35,243 nucleotides of DNA from a gamma proteobacterium IMCC1989. GTDB lineage: Bacteria; Pseudomonadota; Gammaproteobacteria; Pseudomonadales; Cellvibrionaceae. Every line of letters begins with the position of its first letter. Position 1 is the stretch's first letter. The stretch covers positions 1 to 35,243 of the forward strand of contig AEVK01000076.1 of the NCBI GenBank assembly GCA_000209515.2. Reading direction: 5' to 3'. The position numbers were made by a program, and so were the translations under genes. Shown piece after piece: positions 30,562 to 35,243 of the stretch. The notes beneath the pieces are model-generated. The model saw only the letters and a list, made by a program, of their open reading frames with translations. It searched no databases and had not been told where the DNA came from.

Positions 30562-33243
30562 CTAAAAAATATCCACGGGTTTAACGCTAGCCTCCCCACC
30601 TGTTTGTAGGCTTTCGGGCAATTCTGTTGGTACGTTTTCTTCCAGAAATATTTCATCAATACCGTTAGGGTCATCTGGTAATGTTAGCTTGCCGGTATCT
30701 TGATTAATGCGAACAGTCACTACTCCGTCAGGTTGTGAAGGAAGGGTATCTGGAATGCTCTTTAAGGCCGTTTCCATAAATTCAATCCATATGGGCAGCG
30801 CTGCTGTGCCGCCATACTCTCGGCGACCAATTTTGCTGTTATCGTCGAATCCTAGCCATGCGGTTGCGACTAAGTGAGGGTTATATCCTGAAAACCAAGC
30901 ATCCGTTGGGCCATTGGTCGTACCTGTTTTCCCGCCAATATCAGAGCGCCCTAATACTTGCGCTTTTTTTGCGGTACCTCGCTTAACCACATCCCTAAGC
31001 ATAGAGTTCATGATATAGGTAACGCGTTCATCCATTACCCTTGGTGCAGGTTTTTGAGTGAGTGGTTCTGTTGTCGTGTCTTGGGTCTTTGCAATGTCTG
31101 TAAGAGTGTCGCTTATTGATTCTTGCATGTTGTCGTTTTGTGTTAGCTTGTCCCCTGCGACCACAGTAAGAGGTGTTTCTTGAAATACAATTTCATCTTG
31201 GCTGTTGCTGATGCGATCAACTAAAAACGGTTCGACTTTGTGGCCACTATTAGCAAAAACACTGTAACCAGTTGCGACTTCTAAGGGGGTCATCACGTAA
31301 GTGCCTAAAACCATAGATAAGTTTTTTGGCAGTTCTTTTCCTTTAATGCCAAAGCGTCCCATTCCCTCGATGGCGGTATCTATGCCAATGTTCCTTAATA
31401 AGCGTATGGAAACAAGGTTGCGAGACAAATATAGCGCTTTGCGAAGTCGCGTTGGCCCATAAAATTTTCCGCTGGCGTTTTCTGGGCGCCATGCGCTTTC
31501 TAGCTGATTACTTTCGACGACTATTGGCGCATCGTTGAAGATGGAAGCTGCGGTTAAGCCATGCTCTAAACCAATGCTGTAGACAAAAGGTTTGAAGTTC
31601 GAGCCGGGTAGGCGCTTAGCTTGAGTCGCGCGATTGAAGGAGGTCTGGTTGAAGTCAAAGCCGCCAACGATAGTTTTTATTGCGCCGTTATTAGGTGCTA
31701 TAGCGACTAATGAGGCTTGAGCTTTGGGAGCCTGAGAGAATTGCCATTGGGTTTTTTTAGGTTCTATCTCTGCGTTATTGGTCTCTGCGAGATTTTCGCT
31801 ACTGTTGCTACTTTCGTTGTGTTCGTTGCTGTTCTGGAGGGGGGGGGCTTCCTCGATAGCAAATAAACGTACGACATCGCCTAGCTGAACAATCTTTTTA
31901 GCGCTGTTAGGCACTGGGCTGTAGAAGTTTTCGTTGACATATTTTCCTGCTTTGTTGAGTCCGTTTTTCCACTCAACTGTAGCGGTTTCGCCTGATGCAA
32001 AGATTGCTGTAAATGATTTGTCTTGGATGTCTATAATCGCGGCAGGTTTCAGTTTGCCATAACTAGGTATTGTGTTCAGTGTTTCTAGCCAAGGTAGTAA
32101 GTTGACTTCGCCTAAGGACGAGCCGTTAATAATTATCTTGCTATTGGCTTTGTCACTTAGGGTTGTATTTGCATCGCTATTTGTTTCGTCTTCCGCTTCG
32201 CGAGTTCCTTCGGTAACTGCTGCTTGCTGCTGGGGGTTGAGAGGTAATAATAAGTTGGTGTCTAAGCGCAGCTCTGCTCCTCTGTAGCCGTGTCGTTCTG
32301 TGTAGGCGAGCAGCCCGTTGACGACAGCCCTTTGGCCGGCTTCCTGTAATTTGCTGTCTATGGTTGTATAAACATTATAGCCGCCGGTATATGCTTGTTC
32401 GCCAAATAGTGAAAGTGCTTTCTCTCTGGCAATTTCCGCTACATAGGGGGCGTATAAGTCGAGTTGTTGTCCATGATAGCTAGCGGACATAGGTTCATTG
32501 ATGGCCTGCTCATACTCTTCATCAGAAATTTTATTGAGGGACTGCATACGACCTAATATCCAGTTTCTGCGTATGAGTGCTCTAGATGGATTCGCAATAG
32601 GGTTGTAGCTAGAGGGGGCCTTGGGAAGCCCTGCGATCATAGCGGCTTGAGCAAGTGTAATCTCTGATAATTCTTTTCCGTAATATACTTTCGCTGCGGT
32701 TTTTACTCCGTAGGCTCTATTTCCTAGGTAAATTTTATTTAGGTAAAGTGTTAAGATTTCTTCTTTTGATAATTCTTGCTCGATTTTGAGCGCAAGGAGT
32801 ATTTCGTTAAATTTGCGCGAAAATGTTTGGTTGCGAGATAAGAAAAAATTACGTGCTACTTGCATGGTGATGGTGCTGCCGCCAGATTGAATCGAACCTG
32901 ACAGGACAAGTTGAGAAACGGCTCTTAGTAGGCCGGTAATATCTACTCCTTGGTGGGAATAGAAGCCATCGTCTTCTGCAGACAGTACGGCGCTGATCAG
33001 TATGTCGGGAGTTTCTTCAAAAGTGACGGGGTCTCTTCTTTTTTCGCCGAACTCTCCAATCAGCTTGCCATCTGCCGAAAAAACACGCAGAGGTACCTGC
33101 AATTCAATTTCTCTGATGTTCTCGACATCGGGTAAGGAAGGGTTTAGGTAAAGGTATGTTCCAAATAGTGCCGTGGTAATAGCGCATACTATGGCGAAGG
33201 TTGACCAGCCCATAAAGAGCCATAATGCCTTTTTCAAAATCAT
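30562..33243 (-). CDS. mrcA: Penicillin-binding protein 1A (glycosyltransferase/transpeptidase)
   Basis: PBP1A polymerises and cross-links peptidoglycan at the inner membrane. The 893-residue protein has a membrane anchor (about 8-30) and a glycosyltransferase domain with catalytic Glu90 in SAEDDGFYSHQG and GGSTITMQVARN. An OB-like insert follows (about 320-470), then a polar Asn/Ser/Glu-rich linker (about 470-500). The transpeptidase has Ser548 in GSNFKPF, an SRN triad motif in LYLSRNLVS, and Lys772 in GGKTGTTNGPTDAWF. Length and order are typical. AAAGGAAAA precedes the ATG. A C9 run in the coding strand (31847-31839) encodes part of APPL just before the linker. It diverges from pilM, as is usual. 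Confidence 0.97.
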   Translation of the reverse strand: MILKKALWLFMGWSTFAIVCAITTALFGTYLYLNPSLPDVENIREIELQVPLRVFSADGKLIGEFGEKRRDPVTFEETPDILISAVLSAEDDGFYSHQGVDITGLLRAVSQLVLSGSIQSGGSTITMQVARNFFLSRNQTFSRKFNEILLALKIEQELSKEEILTLYLNKIYLGNRAYGVKTAAKVYYGKELSEITLAQAAMIAGLPKAPSSYNPIANPSRALIRRNWILGRMQSLNKISDEEYEQAINEPMSASYHGQQLDLYAPYVAEIAREKALSLFGEQAYTGGYNVYTTIDSKLQEAGQRAVVNGLLAYTERHGYRGAELRLDTNLLLPLNPQQQAAVTEGTREAEDETNSDANTTLSDKANSKIIINGSSLGEVNLLPWLETLNTIPSYGKLKPAAIIDIQDKSFTAIFASGETATVEWKNGLNKAGKYVNENFYSPVPNSAKKIVQLGDVVRLFAIEEAPPLQNSNEHNESSNSSENLAETNNAEIEPKKTQWQFSQAPKAQASLVAIAPNNGAIKTIVGGFDFNQTSFNRATQAKRLPGSNFKPFVYSIGLEHGLTAASIFNDAPIVVESNQLESAWRPENASGKFYGPTRLRKALYLSRNLVSIRLLRNIGIDTAIEGMGRFGIKGKELPKNLSMVLGTYVMTPLEVATGYSVFANSGHKVEPFLVDRISNSQDEIVFQETPLTVVAGDKLTQNDNMQESISDTLTDIAKTQDTTTEPLTQKPAPRVMDERVTYIMNSMLRDVVKRGTAKKAQVLGRSDIGGKTGTTNGPTDAWFSGYNPHLVATAWLGFDDNSKIGRREYGGTAALPIWIEFMETALKSIPDTLPSQPDGVVTVRINQDTGKLTLPDDPNGIDEIFLEENVPTELPESLQTGGEASVKPVDIF

Positions 33244-33294
33244 TTTTCCTTTGAAAATTAATGTGTTAGCAGTTTTTTGTTGGTGTTTTACGTC

Positions 33295-33300
33295 ATTATA
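33295..33300 (-). promoter_or_regulatory. Possible -10 of the mrcA promoter
   Basis: A perfect TATAAT lies on the minus strand 51 bp before the mrcA start. The 17-18 bp upstream is AT-rich, but no good -35 is seen, so the assignment is tentative. Confidence 0.35.
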
Positions 33301-33356
33301 CGTTATTTTGTATCGTTTTTTACTTAATTAACTTTGCCTATATGTTCACTCTATGG

Positions 33357-33384
33357 TTGCGTAACTAAGTTAAAGTGCTATAAC
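33357..33384 (+). promoter_or_regulatory. Likely promoter of the pilMNO operon
   Basis: TTGCGT (33357-33362), a 16-bp spacer and TATAAC (33379-33384) with TGC before the -10 form an extended -10 sigma70-type promoter. It lies 87 bp before pilM in the divergent gap with mrcA. Confidence 0.5.
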
Positions 33385-33471
33385 ATGAACATCATGTAAG
33401 TTCCGGATATAGATAAAAAAATTGTGAAATTTTAGCTAACATAAGAACGTAGCACAAAATAAAAAGATACT

Positions 33472-34530
33472 ATGAGTCTATTTAAGCGTAAGTCTAAACC
33501 AGTCGTCGGCCTCGATATTAGTTCTACTAGCGTAAAGTTAGTGGAGCTCTCGATGCAGTCTGAGGGATACCAAGTCGAGAGTTTTGCTATTAGCTCTCTT
33601 CCTGCTGGTGCAGTGGTAGAAAAAAACATCAACGATGTTGACCTTGTCGCGGATGTGATAAGACAGCTTCTTAATAAGTCTCGCTGCAAAATAAAAGATG
33701 CTGCTGTTGCTGTTGCTGGTTCATCGGTCATTACCAAGGTGATTGATATGCCTTCTGGGCTGACCGAGGATGCCCTTGAAGAACAGATCACCATAGAGGC
33801 TGACCAATATATTCCTTTCCCTTTGGATGAAGTTGCTATAGATTTTGAGATCCAAGGTCAGGCTAATGAAGATTCTAATGTTATGCAGGTCTTGTTGGCG
33901 GCATGTCGTAAAGAGAATATTGAACTGCGTATCGCAGCTTTAGAGCAGGCTGGATTGACTCCAAAGGTTATTGATGTGGAGGCCTATGCGATAGAAAGGG
34001 CGTTGCCACTTATTGTTGATGACTGGGAGGCTGATGCGGATCAGTTGGTCGCTATTATGGATATTGGTGCAACAGTATCGACCTTAAGCGTATTAAAAAA
34101 CCATCAAACTATTTATGCGCGAGAGCAGCTTTTTGGTGGTAACAATTTAACGGATGAAATTCAGCGGCGTTACGGATTGTCTCAGGCCGAAGCAGAGCAG
34201 GCAAAAGTTCAGGGAGGGTTGCCAGACGATTATTTGGCTGATCTGCTTGAGCCTTTTAAAGAGACGGTTCTTCAACAAGTGACCCGTTCACTCCAATTTT
34301 TTTATTCATCTGGTAATTATAGCCAGGTTGACCATATCATCCTTGCAGGCGGAGTCGCTAGGTTGGGCGGTTTAGCTCCTTTGGTGCAGGATCATCTAGA
34401 AACTTTGGTGAGTGTTGCTAACCCTTTTGTTAGCATGAAATACTCATCTAAAGTCAGTAGTGAAGACTTAACTGAAGCGGCCCCTAGTTTGCTTATAGCC
34501 GCTGGTTTGGCGATGAGAGGGATTGACTAA
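33472..34530 (+). CDS. pilM: PilM, actin-like ATPase of the type IV pilus
   Basis: PilM is a cytoplasmic actin-like protein that binds the N-terminus of PilN and links the pilus alignment complex to the motor. The 352-residue protein has the SHS2/FtsA-like layout: VVGLDISSTSVKLVEL (about 13-28), the IMDIGATVSTLSV phosphate loop (about 196-208), and ILAGGVARLGGL (near 288). Length is typical. Its stop overlaps the pilN start by one base (TAATG). The ribosome site is poor (AAAAAG). Confidence 0.97.
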   Translation: MSLFKRKSKPVVGLDISSTSVKLVELSMQSEGYQVESFAISSLPAGAVVEKNINDVDLVADVIRQLLNKSRCKIKDAAVAVAGSSVITKVIDMPSGLTEDALEEQITIEADQYIPFPLDEVAIDFEIQGQANEDSNVMQVLLAACRKENIELRIAALEQAGLTPKVIDVEAYAIERALPLIVDDWEADADQLVAIMDIGATVSTLSVLKNHQTIYAREQLFGGNNLTDEIQRRYGLSQAEAEQAKVQGGLPDDYLADLLEPFKETVLQQVTRSLQFFYSSGNYSQVDHIILAGGVARLGGLAPLVQDHLETLVSVANPFVSMKYSSKVSSEDLTEAAPSLLIAAGLAMRGID

Positions 34531-35072
34531 TGGCAACTATTAATTTACTGCCTTGGCGTGATGAATATCGACAGGAAAGAAAACGAGAGTTTTTTTCGAT
34601 ATTAATTTTATTAGCTATTCTGTCTTGCTTGGTTGGATATGTGTGGTTTTCTTTTATGAGCAACCAGTTAGAGGATCAGCAGGCTCGTAACGCCATTTTT
34701 ACAAAAGAGCTTAATTTATTAGATGCCAAAGTAGGCAAAATAACGTTACTTAAGGCGCAACGTAAAGAGTTGGAATCTAGAACAGAGGTCATTCAAGGCT
34801 TGCAAAATAAGAGGCCGCTAATAGTCCATTATTTCGATCAAATCGTTCGTGCTGTGCCCGATGGTGTATATTTTAAGCGTTTATCCAGAGCGGAAAATAT
34901 CTATACTATTAGCGGTATTTCTGAATCGAATACCCGTGTTTCGACATTAATGCGAAATTTAGATGAGTCCCCTTTTTTTGCATCGCCTAATTTGATTAAT
35001 GTTGTAAAGGAATCCTTTGAGTTGACAGTCGAGACCGTCATTCCTCCAGATTTTGCAAATCTAACTAACTAA
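34530..35072 (+). CDS. pilN: PilN, inner-membrane type IV pilus alignment protein
   Basis: PilN is a bitopic membrane protein that pairs with PilO. The 180-residue protein begins with the conserved MATINLLPWRDEYRQER, the PilM-binding INLLPWR segment. One membrane helix follows (about 23-43), then a coiled coil (about 45-85) and a periplasmic alpha/beta domain. It is translationally coupled to pilM and followed by pilO after 47 bp. Confidence 0.97.
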   Translation: MATINLLPWRDEYRQERKREFFSILILLAILSCLVGYVWFSFMSNQLEDQQARNAIFTKELNLLDAKVGKITLLKAQRKELESRTEVIQGLQNKRPLIVHYFDQIVRAVPDGVYFKRLSRAENIYTISGISESNTRVSTLMRNLDESPFFASPNLINVVKESFELTVETVIPPDFANLTN

Positions 35073-35119
35073 CGCAATTTATGTCACAGTGTATGCCACA
35101 AGAATAGCGAGCCGATTTT

Positions 35120-35243
35120 ATGTCTTTACAGGATACTTTAGAGCAAATAAATAGCTTCGATATTAACGAAATCGATTGGTCGCGCATTGGTGTTTGGCCT
35201 TTGATTGCTCGTGTAGGCGTATGTGTTGCAGCGGTGCTGGCGG
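35120..35243 (+). CDS. pilO: PilO, type IV pilus alignment protein (5' end only)
   Basis: The window ends inside this gene after 41 codons. The visible part reads MSLQDTLEQINSFDINEIDW and continues with the start of a membrane helix (WPLIARVGVCVAAVLA). An N-terminal amphipathic stretch before one membrane helix, directly after pilN, fits PilO. PilO binds PilN in the periplasm. A secretin lipoprotein and secretin gene (pilP, pilQ) would be expected next. Confidence 0.9.
   Translation, partial: MSLQDTLEQINSFDINEIDWSRIGVWPLIARVGVCVAAVLA

Overview
The window looks like chromosomal DNA of a mid-GC (mid-40s percent by eye), probably marine gammaproteobacterium. Housekeeping blocks such as mutY-yggX, hisE-tatABC, ubiE-ubiJ-ubiB, hslVU-DUF971, SPOR gene-priA-rpmE and mrcA/pilMNO have the gene content and pairing familiar from Pseudomonas and the Cellvibrionales/Saccharophagus side of the class. 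The HslV propeptide and the bL31 type fit this too. Family placement is inference; I see no 16S and ran no search.

Layout. 1-1714 (minus): the end of a tRNA-Phe, yggX and mutY. 1740-5928 (plus): a Fur-box promoter and a ferric-iron ABC transporter (binding protein, double-domain permease, ATPase), with an intrinsic terminator after the binding-protein gene. 5986-8350 (plus): dtd, hisE, tatA, tatB, tatC. 8382-11074 (minus): a small accessory operon of a BLUF blue-light sensor, a chemoreceptor and an ICMT-like membrane methyltransferase. 11253-14802 (minus): ubiE-ubiJ-ubiB with dgkA upstream. 15046-15714: a secreted protein of unknown function. 15760-18056 (minus): hslV-hslU-DUF971.

18294-26251 is an accessory block between hslV and the SPOR-domain gene, which are adjacent in Pseudomonas. 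It has two parts. The first is a plus-strand set of an Lrp/AsnC regulator, a homoserine dehydrogenase-type enzyme and an aldehyde dehydrogenase; it could oxidise homoserine to aspartate through aspartate semialdehyde. The second is a minus-strand six-gene operon: a DprE1-like FAD oxidase, a DprE2-like SDR, a six-helix membrane protein, two small membrane proteins each made of three helices plus a cytoplasmic winged helix, and an LPG-synthase-TM/flippase-like protein. The DprE1/DprE2 pair suggests epimerisation of a polyprenyl-linked pentose, so the operon is a candidate undescribed membrane glycan or glycolipid system with its own membrane-bound regulators.

26252-26962 is an AT-rich gap without a credible gene. 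26963-29940 (minus) holds the SPOR protein and priA, without the argS usually between them. 30214-30426 is rpmE with a structured leader. 30562-33243 (minus) is mrcA (PBP1a), which carries a run of nine C in its coding strand. 33472-35243 (plus) is pilM, pilN and the start of pilO, the type IV pilus alignment genes that typically diverge from PBP1a.

Short tandem repeats of 7, 14 or about 16 bp recur between genes (588-635, 18771-18798, 22447-22488, 24113-24176, 30513-30540), along with several operator-like palindromes next to start codons.
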